A stretch of 64,000 bases of DNA, taken from Clostridium uliginosum (lineage in GTDB: Bacteria; Bacillota; Clostridia; Clostridiales; Clostridiaceae). The stretch covers positions 1 through 64,000 of the forward strand of contig NZ_FOMG01000012.1 of the NCBI RefSeq assembly GCF_900112485.1, in the 5' to 3' direction. The notes below the pieces were generated by a model. The model had not been told where the DNA came from. It was given only the letters and a program-made list of their open reading frames with translations, and did no database searches. Both the position numbers and the translations under genes were made by a program. Of this stretch, positions 44,733-54,991 are shown in pieces. Each line of letters begins with the position of its first letter. Positions within the stretch are counted from its first letter, which is position 1.

Positions 44733-46826
44733 TTACCTTATAGGACAAATTCCATTTTCACACTCTTTGTCAATTATTTCGTGTTCATCGTCATCGTCAA
44801 GTTGTGATAATAATTCATAATCTATTGGCTTTATATTTTTTATACGTTCTTCATAATCTTCTTTCGTTATAGATTCATACGGAAGAAGTGGATAAGTTTC
44901 ATCCATTAATGGTAAAAATGTTATACCAACTACATACTGGAAGTTTTCATATAACCACTCAGCAACGTCGTTCCATTCTTCATCTTTTACATGTACAGTA
45001 ATTGAAGTATTATGATCTGTCCAGTTTATCATTGACAGTTTATAAAGTTCAAGCTGCTCAATAGCTCCAACGTCATATTTTGTTTTTCCATTGGGGGCTT
45101 TTACTGGAAACTCTATAACTTTTGTTGTACAAGTTTCATCTGTTTGGCCATTTTCGTTATATATAGGATAACATTTAAGTTTTTCTATCATTTTATATAA
45201 TGGGTCAGATGTAGAAATTCTAACTCTTCTAATGTAATAATTAGAATGTGAATAATGTATTCCGGAACTTACACATGGTAAAGTTGAAAGAGATCCTTCT
45301 GGCTTAATGGTAGTCATAAGCTCAGGTACTGAAATTCCAAGCTCTGTGCAATATCTTGTACCTTCATTTCTAACAATCTTTCGTAAATGCTTTAATAATT
45401 TAGCCAAATCTTCATAACTCATATTTGTTTTATTTATCATATCCATCATACCAGTTAAAGAAATTCCAATTATTCTATCTTCTTTCATAACCCTATCCCA
45501 TTCTGGAAGCTCAACATCTACTAAGGTCATTCTAATTGCTACTCTTGTAGATAATTTTAATATTTCTACTAAATGTTCAATATCTAGCTTATTGTTTTCA
45601 TTTAAAAAAGCTACTAAATTGTTTGTAGACAAATTACAGCACTCATGAGATTTAAGCAAAATTTCTCCACATGGATTGCAACCTTTAAAAGAATCTTTTC
45701 TTTTTTTTGCTTCAGTTCCATTAATAAATCCTGGTTCACCATTTATTTTTATGGAATTTAATATTTCTTTTATTTTATCTAAAGATGGCCTTTCCTTATA
45801 CAATATAGAATTATTACTCATTTTTCTATGGGAAACATCTGCGTTTTCTATCCAATTTCCATCAACTATTTTGTAGAGATTACTTTTTGCATTAATAACA
45901 TCTTTATCGTCTTCATCGCAAAGAATCATCATAGCACTACGTCTTACGCCACCAGATACAACATTTTCGCTTATTATAGTGGCTAGATCAAGAACGTCTA
46001 TTGATTTTAAGTTGCCATCTATAAGATTATTACAAACCTTATTAATCTTTTCAAACATTCTCTTTAAGGATTTGTGTCCAGATGCGCGTCCACCAAATCT
46101 TTTTAGTCTTTCACCTTCAGGTCTAACGCAACTATAATCAACTATTACTTTTTTGATATTAATATATTCTGGGTATGTAATTAATTTGAAGTAAATTTCT
46201 AATGCATTACACCAACCCTCTTTACTGTCGCCAACTTGGATTGTAGCTATAGATAAATCTTTTTCATTTATAGTAAGTTTTGTATCTTCCAGATATTCTT
46301 TTGGCATATATTTGTGAACACCTTCATTATATTCTCCATTTAAAGATAGCTTTCTTACTTTAGGCATGTTTGATATCAATTCCTTATCAATTCTAACTCC
46401 TACACCAGCACCAACCATAAGAAGATAAAATATATCTACAAAATCATGAAATTCTTCAATCATTGTAAAGCAACAGTTGTAATTTGAAAGTGGATATTCT
46501 TTTACTATATCTGTCCCGCCCATATAAAGAGTTCTACCAGATGTAAAAGTTCTTAAATTAAATAAATTATCAAATAAACGTTCAGCTTCTTTAACTTCAT
46601 CTTTCATGTTTATAAATAATCCATGTTTCTTTTTAAAATCTATACCTAGTTCAATATTATATTCAGTTGTTCTAAGAACAGTTTCAAACCAATGTTCCCT
46701 TCTTTTTTTATTGCCCAAATATCTTGAATAGGTTCTTAAATAAACAAATTCACCAATATTGCTTAAAGGTGTATTCTTAACCTCTCTATATTCGTTTAAA
46801 AAACTTTCTGATAATACTTTATTCAT
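44733..46826 (-). CDS. nrdJ: adenosylcobalamin-dependent ribonucleoside-triphosphate reductase
   Basis: 697 residues, the class II monomeric enzyme (RtpR type). NYNCCFTMIEE near 114 and VGAGVGVRID; the active-site loop NPCGEILLKSHECCNLSTNN near 385 with the thiyl-radical Cys; and a C-terminal Cys pair in CENGICPI for re-reduction. It makes dNTPs using B12 with or without oxygen. Start at ATG 46826, 7 bases after GGAGG; the frame is open to a TTG at 46832. No cobalamin riboswitch could be recognised upstream. Confidence 0.92.
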   Translation of the reverse strand: MNKVLSESFLNEYREVKNTPLSNIGEFVYLRTYSRYLGNKKRREHWFETVLRTTEYNIELGIDFKKKHGLFINMKDEVKEAERLFDNLFNLRTFTSGRTLYMGGTDIVKEYPLSNYNCCFTMIEEFHDFVDIFYLLMVGAGVGVRIDKELISNMPKVRKLSLNGEYNEGVHKYMPKEYLEDTKLTINEKDLSIATIQVGDSKEGWCNALEIYFKLITYPEYINIKKVIVDYSCVRPEGERLKRFGGRASGHKSLKRMFEKINKVCNNLIDGNLKSIDVLDLATIISENVVSGGVRRSAMMILCDEDDKDVINAKSNLYKIVDGNWIENADVSHRKMSNNSILYKERPSLDKIKEILNSIKINGEPGFINGTEAKKRKDSFKGCNPCGEILLKSHECCNLSTNNLVAFLNENNKLDIEHLVEILKLSTRVAIRMTLVDVELPEWDRVMKEDRIIGISLTGMMDMINKTNMSYEDLAKLLKHLRKIVRNEGTRYCTELGISVPELMTTIKPEGSLSTLPCVSSGIHYSHSNYYIRRVRISTSDPLYKMIEKLKCYPIYNENGQTDETCTTKVIEFPVKAPNGKTKYDVGAIEQLELYKLSMINWTDHNTSITVHVKDEEWNDVAEWLYENFQYVVGITFLPLMDETYPLLPYESITKEDYEERIKNIKPIDYELLSQLDDDDEHEIIDKECENGICPIR

Positions 46827-46937
46827 ATACAATCCTCCATTTTTTGTTTTCCAATAACTTTAGAATTATTTAAGAAATCATTTTGTTCTTTTCTTAAGTA
46901 ATAATTATTATTTTAAACTATTTAATGGAATTACACA

Positions 46938-46974
46938 ATATGTAGTATTCATTAAAATTAAAAATACTACATAT
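46938..46974. promoter_or_regulatory. ATATGTAGTATT inverted repeat
   Basis: ATATGTAGTATT (46938-46949) and AATACTACATAT (46963-46974) are perfect inverted 12-mers between the phosphatase and nrdJ genes. No T run follows on either strand, so an operator for nrdJ is as likely as a terminator. Confidence 0.4.
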
Positions 46975-47103
46975 AGTCTTGTCTATTTAAAGCATGTAGC
47001 AATTATAAAAAATATTTAATTTAGTATATTAAATAATCAAATGGATCATTACAACAACTATAGATACCCATTGAACCTAAATAAGATTATCCCCTTTGGA
47101 ATT

Positions 47104-47721
47104 TTATTTATAATGAGAGGTATCACCAAACAATAAAATTTTAGATATTCCGTTTTCAATACATATCTTGCAAAGACTGGCTGGTTCTATGTCTGCAGTA
47201 TCCCAAATATTTTGTATTTCTTGATTATTGAAATGTGCCATAATAACTTTTAATGTAATTCGATGAGTTACGATAATAATAGTTTTACCTTGGTTTGAAT
47301 TTATAATATTTTTAACTTCAGGTATAACTCTATCTTGTAGCTTTTGATAGGATTCACCTAGTCCAGTAGGAGTATACAGGAGAGGATCATTCCAAAAATG
47401 ATTCCAAATTTCAGGATATTTACTAATGATATCTGACTGTTTCATACCTTCCCAATCTCCCATATTAATTTCTCTTAGTTCTTTATTTACAATTATAGGA
47501 ATGATTCGATTACCTTTGATAATCTCTGCTGTATCACAAGCACGTTTACTTTCGCTAGAATAGATAACATCAATAGTTTCTTCAAAAAGTTTATTATATA
47601 ATCCATTTGCTTGAGTTATACCAAGATTTGTTAGAGGTGAGTTTTTATGTCCTTGCATTCTTTTCTCTAAATTCCATTCTGTTTGTCCATGCCTAACCAA
47701 ATATATAATAGTTTGTTTCAT
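47104..47721 (-). CDS. histidine phosphatase family protein
   Basis: 205 residues. LVRHGQTEWNLEKRMQG at 8-24 holds the phospho-accepting His and Arg; INMGDWEGM near 87 and VTHRITLKVIM near 150 carry the Glu and second His. This is the phosphoglycerate-mutase-like clan, which includes alpha-ribazole phosphatase (CobC). Proximity to the B12-dependent reductase hints at CobC but does not prove it. AGGAGG lies 6 bases before the ATG. Confidence 0.85.
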   Translation of the reverse strand: MKQTIIYLVRHGQTEWNLEKRMQGHKNSPLTNLGITQANGLYNKLFEETIDVIYSSESKRACDTAEIIKGNRIIPIIVNKELREINMGDWEGMKQSDIISKYPEIWNHFWNDPLLYTPTGLGESYQKLQDRVIPEVKNIINSNQGKTIIIVTHRITLKVIMAHFNNQEIQNIWDTADIEPASLCKICIENGISKILLFGDTSHYK

Positions 47722-47854
47722 ATTTACCTCCTAAGTATCTGTAGTGAGTTTTCTCACTAGCAATTTATAAAACTAGTATAAAAGAAAAGAATTTATATGT
47801 ATAATATATGTTATTAATGTAATTATATATAAAATATATGAATGGAGTTAGAAT

Positions 47855-48742
47855 ATGAATTTACATGGATTAAGGTTATTTTATATGGTGGCAAAGACTG
47901 GTAGTGTGACTCTTGCAGCTGAGCAATTAAGAATTAGTCAACCATCAATAACTTCTCAAATTAAAAAATTTGAAAGAGAAAGAGGAATAACACTATTTTT
48001 ACCTCAAGGTAGAGGTATTCGTTTAACTGAAATAGGTGAGCAGTTAGCAAAGGAGGCAAGTTTGCTTTTTCAATTGGAAGATAGAATGGAAACACTGATA
48101 AAAAATTATATACAAGGTAAAAATGGCACTTTGAAAATAGCTGGTAATTATCTTTCATCTAATTTCTTAATACCTAAATGGGCAGCATGTTTAAAACAAC
48201 GAAATGAAAATATAAACATTGAAATCACAACAATGAATACTGAAGACACAGTTAATAGTCTTATTAGTTATCAAGTTGATGTAGCAATTCTTGGTGGTGG
48301 AGCAGTTAATTATATGGATAAAATTGATGTCAATAAAATAATGCAAGATGAGCTATGGTTTGTGTCTGCTCCTAATCACAAATATGCTAATAAAAAGGTT
48401 AGTTTAAGTGATATAATGGTAGAACCATTTATAATGAGAGAAAAAGGAAGCTATGCTAGAGTACGTTTGGAATCTATCTGTAATACCTTTGGAATTTGTT
48501 TGCCTAAGGTAGTACTTGAGTTTAATGGATTACATGAAACACTTATGGCTTCTATGTCAGGTTATGGTGTGAATTTTTGTTCTTCAATAGCAGTTAAAGA
48601 ATTTGTTGATATGAAAAAATTATCAAGAATTTATGTTGAGGATATTAATCTTAAAAATGAAATTGTTATTTGCACACGAAAAAATGAAAATAGGGGACAG
48701 TTAGTTAATGATTTTATCTCTATTATTGAGAACTATAATTAA
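47855..48742 (+). CDS. LysR-family transcriptional regulator
   Basis: 295 residues. N-terminal winged helix (LRLFYMVAKTGSVTLAAEQL, ISQPSITSQIKKFER, GRGIRLTEIGEQL) and a periplasmic-binding-like effector domain (GTLKIAGNYLSSNFL...). It is divergent from the histidine phosphatase gene, its probable target. Effector unknown. Confidence 0.92.
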   Translation: MNLHGLRLFYMVAKTGSVTLAAEQLRISQPSITSQIKKFERERGITLFLPQGRGIRLTEIGEQLAKEASLLFQLEDRMETLIKNYIQGKNGTLKIAGNYLSSNFLIPKWAACLKQRNENINIEITTMNTEDTVNSLISYQVDVAILGGGAVNYMDKIDVNKIMQDELWFVSAPNHKYANKKVSLSDIMVEPFIMREKGSYARVRLESICNTFGICLPKVVLEFNGLHETLMASMSGYGVNFCSSIAVKEFVDMKKLSRIYVEDINLKNEIVICTRKNENRGQLVNDFISIIENYN

Positions 48743-48816
48743 TAAAATGTTAGTGGTATATAAAATATAAGAACGAAGAAAAATTCCAGGTTTGGTAAAG
48801 AGTATATTAAAGAAGT

Positions 48817-48858
48817 AGCTAGTAAAATTAATTAAGTTTTACTAGCTATATTTTTATG
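48817..48858 (+). terminator. intrinsic terminator
   Basis: TAGCTAGTAAAATTA pairs with AGTTTTACTAGCTA (a few mismatches near the loop) and is followed by TATTTTT. It ends the LysR transcript. Confidence 0.75.
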
Positions 48859-48976
48859 TAATATTTAGACAAGGAGAATTATAGTTGATATAATCTTAAT
48901 GGACAAACTAAGACATATAAGGTAAAAGTTAGTTTAAAACGTTACATAGCTAAAAGCTTGAGGGGAAGAGAGTACA

Positions 48977-49993
48977 TTGTTAGAAATAAAAAGTTTATAT
49001 AAAAAGCAAAACGATAATGTGATAAATAATATTAGTTTTAAAGTTGAAAAAGGTAATTTAGTAAGTATAGAATCTAGTAGCGAACTTAGTGATATATTAA
49101 TTAAGCTTATATTAGACAATGAAGTACTAGGAACTGGAGAAATATACATAGAGGGTATAAAACATAGTGAGTATATAAAGAAAAATAAAAAAAATATTGG
49201 TGTAGTATTTAGAGAAGAAGGTTTTTATGAGAGGCTTACAGTAGATGAGTATATGAAATACTATAGTGACATAATTGATTCTAAGGTTAATTATAAAGAT
49301 GTAATGTTAAAATTTTCACTATTAGAGATTGCCAATAAAAAAATAAAAACTTTAAATTATTCTAAAAGAAAAATGCTTAGTTTTGCTAGGGAAATGTTGA
49401 AGGGACCTAAGATTCTAATATTTCAGGACCCAATATTTAATATGGATAAAGAGGGAACAAGAATAATATTGGAGAATATTGAAGAGTTATATTCTAAAGG
49501 AACAGCAGTATTAGCTATATCCATGTCTTTTAAGGACACAATGTTAATTGGAGGAAAAACTTATATTCTTGATGAAAATGGAATGGAAGAAAATCAAGAG
49601 AAAAAAGATGAAGATATTAGTGAATTAAATTATAAAGAAGAAAAAGGTTATTTACATAAAGTTCAAAAAATACCAGCAAAGCTTGATGAAAAAATTTTGT
49701 TGTTTGATCCTGTAGAGATAGACTATATAGAAAGTGAATCTGGAATAAGTAATTTAAATGTAAGGGGAGAAAAGTTTCCATGCATGATGTCATTAACAGA
49801 ACTTGAAAATAATTTAGAGTTTTTTGGTTTTTTCAGATGTCATAGATCTTATATTGTCAATCTTCAAAAAGTAAGGGAAGTAATAACATGGACAAGAAAT
49901 AGTTATAGTTTAACCTTAGATGATAAGCAAAAAAGTGCTATTCCACTTTCTAAGGGAAAACTAGCAGAATTAAAGAATATTTTAAAAATATAA
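48977..49993 (+). CDS. ABC-LytTR fusion regulator with degenerate ATPase
   Basis: 338 residues. Residues 1-205 follow the ABC ATPase fold (IKSLYKKQNDNVINNISFKV, FREEGFYERLTVDEYMKYYS, SKGTAVLAISMSF), but the Walker A site is replaced by SIESSSELSD and Walker B reads ILIFQDPIFNMD without the catalytic Glu. Residues 235-338 are a LytTR DNA-binding domain (VEIDYIESESGISNL, FFRCHRSYIVNLQKV). Start TTG 48977 after AGGGGAAGAG. It precedes an ABC exporter, so it probably binds that transporter or senses load and controls its expression. Confidence 0.85.
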   Translation: MLEIKSLYKKQNDNVINNISFKVEKGNLVSIESSSELSDILIKLILDNEVLGTGEIYIEGIKHSEYIKKNKKNIGVVFREEGFYERLTVDEYMKYYSDIIDSKVNYKDVMLKFSLLEIANKKIKTLNYSKRKMLSFAREMLKGPKILIFQDPIFNMDKEGTRIILENIEELYSKGTAVLAISMSFKDTMLIGGKTYILDENGMEENQEKKDEDISELNYKEEKGYLHKVQKIPAKLDEKILLFDPVEIDYIESESGISNLNVRGEKFPCMMSLTELENNLEFFGFFRCHRSYIVNLQKVREVITWTRNSYSLTLDDKQKSAIPLSKGKLAELKNILKI

Positions 49994-50270
49994 GTGATCC
50001 ATTTAGGACAAGATATACTCCAGTCAGCAGAATTTATAATTAGAATACGCTAAAACTGTATTATCTTAGGCTGTAAATTGCACCATTTAACACTAATTTT
50101 ACTCCTTTCATGGTATTTTTGTAGTTAGTTGATTTGAAATATATGATAATTATATTACTATAAGTAGCAAAACAAAATAATTTAATTTAGATTATTTGTA
50201 ATGTTGATTAGAAAAGTAATTAATCTTTTATCAAATGTTATAAATAGATTCTGCAAGGAGGAAAATAATT

Positions 50271-51116
50271 TTGGGAAATATAATTTCTATGAAAAAAGTT
50301 AGAAAAGATTTTAACAAAAGTACAGTATTAAAGAATTTAAACCTCGATATTAAAGAAGGAGAAATCTTTGGATTTTTAGGGCCAAGTGGAGCTGGAAAAA
50401 CTACTACTATAAAGATTCTCACATCACAATTAATACCTACAAGCGGACAAGTAATGGTCCTTGGCGATGAAATATATGTTAAAAATTTAAAGGATTTTAA
50501 AGATATAGGCATACTTAGTGATAATAGTGGTTTATATGAAAGGCTTACTGTTAAAGATAATCTTATGTTATTTGCTAATATTAATAAATTACAAGAAAAA
50601 GATGTTGATTATGTACTTGAAAATATGAATATGACAGAGTTTAAAAACAAAATTGTTAAAAAATTATCAAAAGGAATGAAGCAAAGAGTAATGCTTGCAA
50701 GAGCAATAATTCATAAACCTAAATTATTATTCTTAGATGAACCTACTTCATCTTTAGATCCAGGAACAACTTCAGAAATTCATAGGTTTCTTAGAAAACT
50801 TAATGAAGCAGGAACTACTATATTTTTAACTACACATAATATGGAAGAAGCAGATAAACTTTGTGACAGAGTAGCCTTTTTAAATGAAGGAGAGATAGTG
50901 GAGATAGGAAAGCCAGAAGAATTAAAATTAAAATATTCAGGAGATGATATACAAGTTAAATTAAAAAGTCAAAACAAATCAGTTATTATAAAAAATAATA
51001 AAGAAGGTGCAGAACAAATTAAGTGTTGGATGAAAGAAGAACAAGTTTTATCAATACACTCTATGGAACCAAATTTAGAAGAAATATTTCTGCATTTAAC
51101 AGGGAGGGAAATTTAA
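50271..51116 (+). CDS. ABC transporter ATP-binding protein
   Basis: 281 residues, complete ABC ATPase: Walker A GPSGAGKTTT near 38, signature LSKGMKQRV near 132, Walker B LLFLDEPTSSLDP near 152, switch TTHNMEEA. TTG start 50271 with AAGGAGG 9 bases upstream. Its stop overlaps the permease ATG (TAATG). The GLYERLTVKDN stretch parallels GFYERLTVDEY in the fusion regulator at 48977, which suggests the regulator arose by duplication of this ATPase. Confidence 0.93.
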   Translation: MGNIISMKKVRKDFNKSTVLKNLNLDIKEGEIFGFLGPSGAGKTTTIKILTSQLIPTSGQVMVLGDEIYVKNLKDFKDIGILSDNSGLYERLTVKDNLMLFANINKLQEKDVDYVLENMNMTEFKNKIVKKLSKGMKQRVMLARAIIHKPKLLFLDEPTSSLDPGTTSEIHRFLRKLNEAGTTIFLTTHNMEEADKLCDRVAFLNEGEIVEIGKPEELKLKYSGDDIQVKLKSQNKSVIIKNNKEGAEQIKCWMKEEQVLSIHSMEPNLEEIFLHLTGREI

Positions 51117-51832
51117 TGAATTTTTCAATGAGAAGAGTAAATGCATTATTTAAGAAAGAAGCAAAGGATTTATCAAAAAATATAAATGTTTTATTTATGT
51201 GTTTACTTCCAATGATTTTTTGCATTATGTATTCAAAACTTTTTTGTGATTCACAAGAAGGTAAATTATATATTTTAAATATGTGTTTAAATATGAATTT
51301 TGTATTAGTGTCAGGCCTTACAATTGCAATGATGATTGCAGAAGAAAAGGAAAAAAATACTTTAAGAACATTAATGTTAGCATGTGTTTCACCATTAGAA
51401 TTTCTAGTTGGAAAAGCTATTATAATATTATTACTTTCACTTGGAACTAACATACTAATGTTTTTTATTATAGGCATGGAATTTTCGTATCTAGGACATT
51501 TTATTTTTATAACAACCCTAGTGGTTATATCTATGATGGAATTTGGGGCAGTAGTAGGAATTATAGCAGAAAATCAAATGAGTACAGGGACTATAGGAAT
51601 GCCTTTTTTTATGATTATCTTAATCATACCTCTTTTTGCAAAAATAAATGATGCTTGTAAAATAGTAGCTAATTTTTTACCCAATTGTAATATGGAAATA
51701 TTGCTAAATAGAATTTTTACTAATGAGCATATAAACATGAACTTTACTTATAGTATAGCAATAATTTTGGGCTGGATAATAATGGGGGCAGGAGTCTTCG
51801 CTTACGCTTATAGTAAGAAAAGATTAGATTAG
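51116..51832 (+). CDS. ABC-2 type permease
   Basis: 238 residues with six hydrophobic segments (about 23-40, 55-75, 100-122, 128-150, 160-180, 210-232) and the EEKEKNTLRTLMLACVSPLE loop typical of ABC-2 permeases. ATG 51116 overlaps the ATPase stop. Exporter substrate unknown; such systems often export antimicrobials or lipids. Confidence 0.88.
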   Translation: MNFSMRRVNALFKKEAKDLSKNINVLFMCLLPMIFCIMYSKLFCDSQEGKLYILNMCLNMNFVLVSGLTIAMMIAEEKEKNTLRTLMLACVSPLEFLVGKAIIILLLSLGTNILMFFIIGMEFSYLGHFIFITTLVVISMMEFGAVVGIIAENQMSTGTIGMPFFMIILIIPLFAKINDACKIVANFLPNCNMEILLNRIFTNEHINMNFTYSIAIILGWIIMGAGVFAYAYSKKRLD

Positions 51833-51914
51833 TAAGAATAAAAATATAGACTAATCTGTTGAGTTAATATGAAAAAATAAATTAATATTTTATAGAATTA
51901 AGGAGAAATGAATT

Positions 51915-52820
51915 ATGAAAAGAATAGGAATGAAATTAATAGCATTAGTTTTATTAATGACAACAATATTTTTAACACCATGTGGTGTTTTAGCTAGTGA
52001 AGCAATATCAAATGAACCAACAAAAGGTTTTATTTGGGAAGCAACTAAGGGTGATAATTCTATATATCTTGTTGGGACAATGCACCCAGCACCCAATAAT
52101 GTAAATTTCTTTAATGATAAAATTAATAATATTATTAAAGAAACAGATGGACTTGCAACAGAAATTGATTTAACAGACGAAAAAAATATAAAAGAGTTAC
52201 AAGATTATGTGACTAATAATTTTTCTTTAAAGAATGGTGAAATTAAAGATTTACTAGTAGGTGATGAAGAAAAAATACTTTGTAATATCCTTCTTGACTA
52301 TAAACTTACATATAATGATATTAGTAAGTTAAATTCCAATGGATTAATAATGGCTTTGTGTAATCAAAGTTATACTTTGAATGAATTTACAGGTCCTATG
52401 TTTGATTTATTATTACAACAAAAATATAAGGAGTTAAACAAAGAAGTTATAGGTCTTGAAAGTGTGAAAGAACAGATGGGGACTCTAGGCACTGATATGG
52501 ATAGTTTGAAAAAATATATTGATAAATATGATAGAAATCTTATAAAAGAAGAAAGTAAATATGCAAATGAACTTTTTGAAGGTTATAAAAATGGTGATTT
52601 TAATGTTGCTGAACAAGCTATAAAGAAACATCAAGAAAATATAGATTCATATAAAAAGCTTATTGTAGATAGAAATATTAAAATGGCTGATAAAATTGAA
52701 AAGTTATCTAAAAGCAGTAAGAAATATGTAGTAGCTGTTGGATATCTTCATTATTTTGGAGAGGATAGTATAATTAAACTTTTAGAGAAAAAAGGATATA
52801 CAGTAAAATCTCTTAATTAA
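51915..52820 (+). CDS. TraB/GumN-family protein, secreted
   Basis: 301 residues. Signal peptide at 1-28 (LIALVLLMTTIFLTP...VLAS). LVGTMHPAP near 55 has the family's G-x-x-H motif, and VVAVGYLHYFGEDSI near 278 the C-terminal G-x-x-H-x-x-G element. TraB/Tiki relatives are metal-dependent proteases or pheromone-shutdown proteins. It follows the ABC permease by 82 bases; processing a peptide exported by that transporter is possible but unproven. Confidence 0.85.
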   Translation: MKRIGMKLIALVLLMTTIFLTPCGVLASEAISNEPTKGFIWEATKGDNSIYLVGTMHPAPNNVNFFNDKINNIIKETDGLATEIDLTDEKNIKELQDYVTNNFSLKNGEIKDLLVGDEEKILCNILLDYKLTYNDISKLNSNGLIMALCNQSYTLNEFTGPMFDLLLQQKYKELNKEVIGLESVKEQMGTLGTDMDSLKKYIDKYDRNLIKEESKYANELFEGYKNGDFNVAEQAIKKHQENIDSYKKLIVDRNIKMADKIEKLSKSSKKYVVAVGYLHYFGEDSIIKLLEKKGYTVKSLN

Positions 52821-52937
52821 GATAGTTTTATAAGTAGTTTGCAATTTATTTTTGCTAACAATTAAATTTAATTGTTATTTTATAATCTAATTTCACAATA
52901 AAATAGAGCAAAATAAAAAGATGTTGTTACAGTATAC

Positions 52938-52994
52938 TGATACCTATAGATTTCACACTTAGAAAAAAGTGTTTGGTCTGTAGGTATTTTTTTA
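52938..52994 (+). repeat. foldback with IS3-like end, copy 2
   Basis: TGATACCTATAGATTTCACA... pairs with ...GTTTGGTCTGTAGGTAT over most of its length, ending in TTTTTTT. Homologous to 30141-30197. It may act as terminator of the TraB gene. The rest of 52821-53254 holds no gene. Confidence 0.5.
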
Positions 52995-53254
52995 TAATTA
53001 AATGATCAATAAGAGCAAGATAATTAGGCAGATTAACTAATTAATGGGTGAGTATGGATCTGAGAGGGGGAAGTTCGTGAGGCCTTTTCATTTTTAATTA
53101 TATAAAATATAGAAGGATATTGTATTACATAGGAGAATAATGTATTATATTGTAGAATAATAAGGAATTACAGGTAATCAGAATAATTTTTTTAATGTTA
53201 TAAAATTTAATATTAAAAAAGAAAAAAATATAATTAATATATGGAGGAATGTTT

Positions 53255-54721
53255 ATGGATTATAAGAAAAATTTAGAGTTAAAGAACAAGATTATGCTAG
53301 TAGGGTTTCTACTTTCGGTAATATTAAGGACAATTTTTGATATTTGTCTAAATATAGAACCGAAATTTATAATGATATTAGTTGTTTTTTCAATTCCATT
53401 ATGTTTAGTGGATGTTATTTTAATAAAAAAGAAATACATTATTCAAACTATGTATTACACTATATTTATGTATATACTTATTATATTTATAATGTTTATA
53501 TCAGAACCAAGCATAGCCAATTTTGTTTTAATTTATTATGGTATTATTTTAATAAGTGTATACCAAGATTTAAGAGCAATGATAATAGAAGCAATAGCCA
53601 GTGTAGGCCTTATATTATATTTCTTTTTAAACTATAAAGCTACTTTATTTGCTTCTGTAGGATATGAAGAATTAGCATTTTATGTATTATACGTTGTAGC
53701 AGGATCAGTTATATTATCTATTAATGCCATTATGACAAAAACTATCTATAAAAATTTGGCAGAAAATTATAAAATTGTTGAGGAATCTAAATCTAATTCT
53801 GAAGTTTTATTAAATAAAATATACAATACAATAAAAACTTTAACATTAGCTAACAAAAAAATTAAAGGTGGAATTTCCACAACAGGTCAAATAGCAGAAG
53901 AAATTACAACTTCTACAAATGATGTTGCTAATAAAGCAACAAAAGAAGTAGAGATAATGAATAATATGAAATCAGTAATTACAGTGGGGGTAGAAAAAGT
54001 AGAGGAAGTTACAAGAGCAATTAAGACAATGGAAGAATTATCAATATCTACAGAAAGTGTTGTTTTAGAAGGTACCAATAAAGTAGACAACCTATCATCA
54101 GAAATGAATAATTTAAATGTAAAGATTATAAGTGTAGTAAATTTAATAAATGAATTGAGTAAAGAAAATACAAAAATAGTACAGATTATTAATACAATAA
54201 ATGAAATATCAGATCAAACTAATTTATTAGCACTTAATGCATCAATAGAAGCAGCAAGAGCAGGAGAACAGGGAAAAGGCTTTGCAGTAGTTGCAGAAGA
54301 AGTAAGAAAACTTGCGGAAGATTCAAAAGCATCTACTAATGAAGTAGAACTAATATTAAATAATATTTCTGATAAAACAAGAGTAGTATCTGATGAAGTA
54401 TTAAATGAACAAAAATCTATTGAGTTATGTAATACACACACTAATGATGTTAAGAATTTATTTGAAAATATAAATAAAAATACTTCAAATGTATTAAATC
54501 ACTCAAAGAATGTTAGCTATCAATCTGTTGTATTAGAAGATTCAATGAAGAATACATTAAATTCAGTAAATAATATTAGTGAAGATGTAGAAACTACAGC
54601 AACAGCTATGGAAGAGATATTTGCTGCGATTGATGAACTTAATAATAGTATAGCGGATATAACTAGTAGCTATAATGATATTGATGATACATGTAACGAA
54701 TTAAATTCTATACAATTTTAG
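53255..54721 (+). CDS. methyl-accepting chemotaxis protein with polytopic sensor
   Basis: 488 residues. N-terminal block of about six membrane segments (15-165) with no extracellular domain and no clear HAMP, then a signalling domain (about 190-488) with the hairpin tip [20 protein letters not shown] near 320 and [16 protein letters not shown]. It relays a membrane or intracellular cue to CheA/CheW. Start at ATG 53255, 8 bases after GGAGGA; the ATG at 53249 touches that site. Confidence 0.9.
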   Translation: MDYKKNLELKNKIMLVGFLLSVILRTIFDICLNIEPKFIMILVVFSIPLCLVDVILIKKKYIIQTMYYTIFMYILIIFIMFISEPSIANFVLIYYGIILISVYQDLRAMIIEAIASVGLILYFFLNYKATLFASVGYEELAFYVLYVVAGSVILSINAIMTKTIYKNLAENYKIVEESKSNSEVLLNKIYNTIKTLTLANKKIKGGISTTGQIAEEITTSTNDVANKATKEVEIMNNMKSVITVGVEKVEEVTRAIKTMEELSISTESVVLEGTNKVDNLSSEMNNLNVKIISVVNLINELSKENTKIVQIINTINEISDQTNLLALNASIEAARAGEQGKGFAVVAEEVRKLAEDSKASTNEVELILNNISDKTRVVSDEVLNEQKSIELCNTHTNDVKNLFENINKNTSNVLNHSKNVSYQSVVLEDSMKNTLNSVNNISEDVETTATAMEEIFAAIDELNNSIADITSSYNDIDDTCNELNSIQF

Positions 54722-54752
54722 AATAATTGAAACATTTATTCAACATAATGAA

Positions 54753-54796
54753 ATAGTAGATAGTTTTGTGTAAAAACGAAACTATCTACTATTTTT
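54753..54796 (+). terminator. intrinsic terminator
   Basis: AATAGTAGATAGTTT pairs perfectly with AAACTATCTACTATT around a 12-base loop, followed by TTTTTT. Confidence 0.85.
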
Positions 54797-54868
54797 TAAA
54801 AATTGTATTAGCCTTAATTTACGATGTTTATTATAATAATTAACTCATAAACTCCGCTATATTTTCAG

Positions 54869-54990
54869 CTAAAATTCAATACTGTACTCATAATAATCCA
54901 TTACAGACTTTTCCTCAAAACCACAAGCTTTATATAAATTTAGTGCAGTATTGTTTTTACAGTCCACATCTAATTCTATTTTATTTCGTT
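54869..54990 (-). pseudogene. GNAT acetyltransferase C-terminal remnant
   Basis: On the minus strand one frame reads IELDVDCKNNTALNLYKACG then FEEKSVMDYYEYSIEF and stops at 54869. N-N-x-A-x-x-L-Y-x-x-x-G-F is the acetyl-CoA binding end of GNAT enzymes. The rest of the gene is gone; the intact methyltransferase begins its stop at 54992. Confidence 0.6.
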
Positions 54991-54991
54991 T

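Noticed and set aside
46833..47103. Cobalamin riboswitch upstream of the B12-dependent reductase
   Set aside because: No B12-box-like sequence or long GC-rich fold was visible; only a 12-bp inverted repeat.
51061..51477. 138-codon minus-strand frame over the ABC ATPase/permease junction
   Set aside because: Antisense to two genes coupled by a TAATG overlap; no independent signals.
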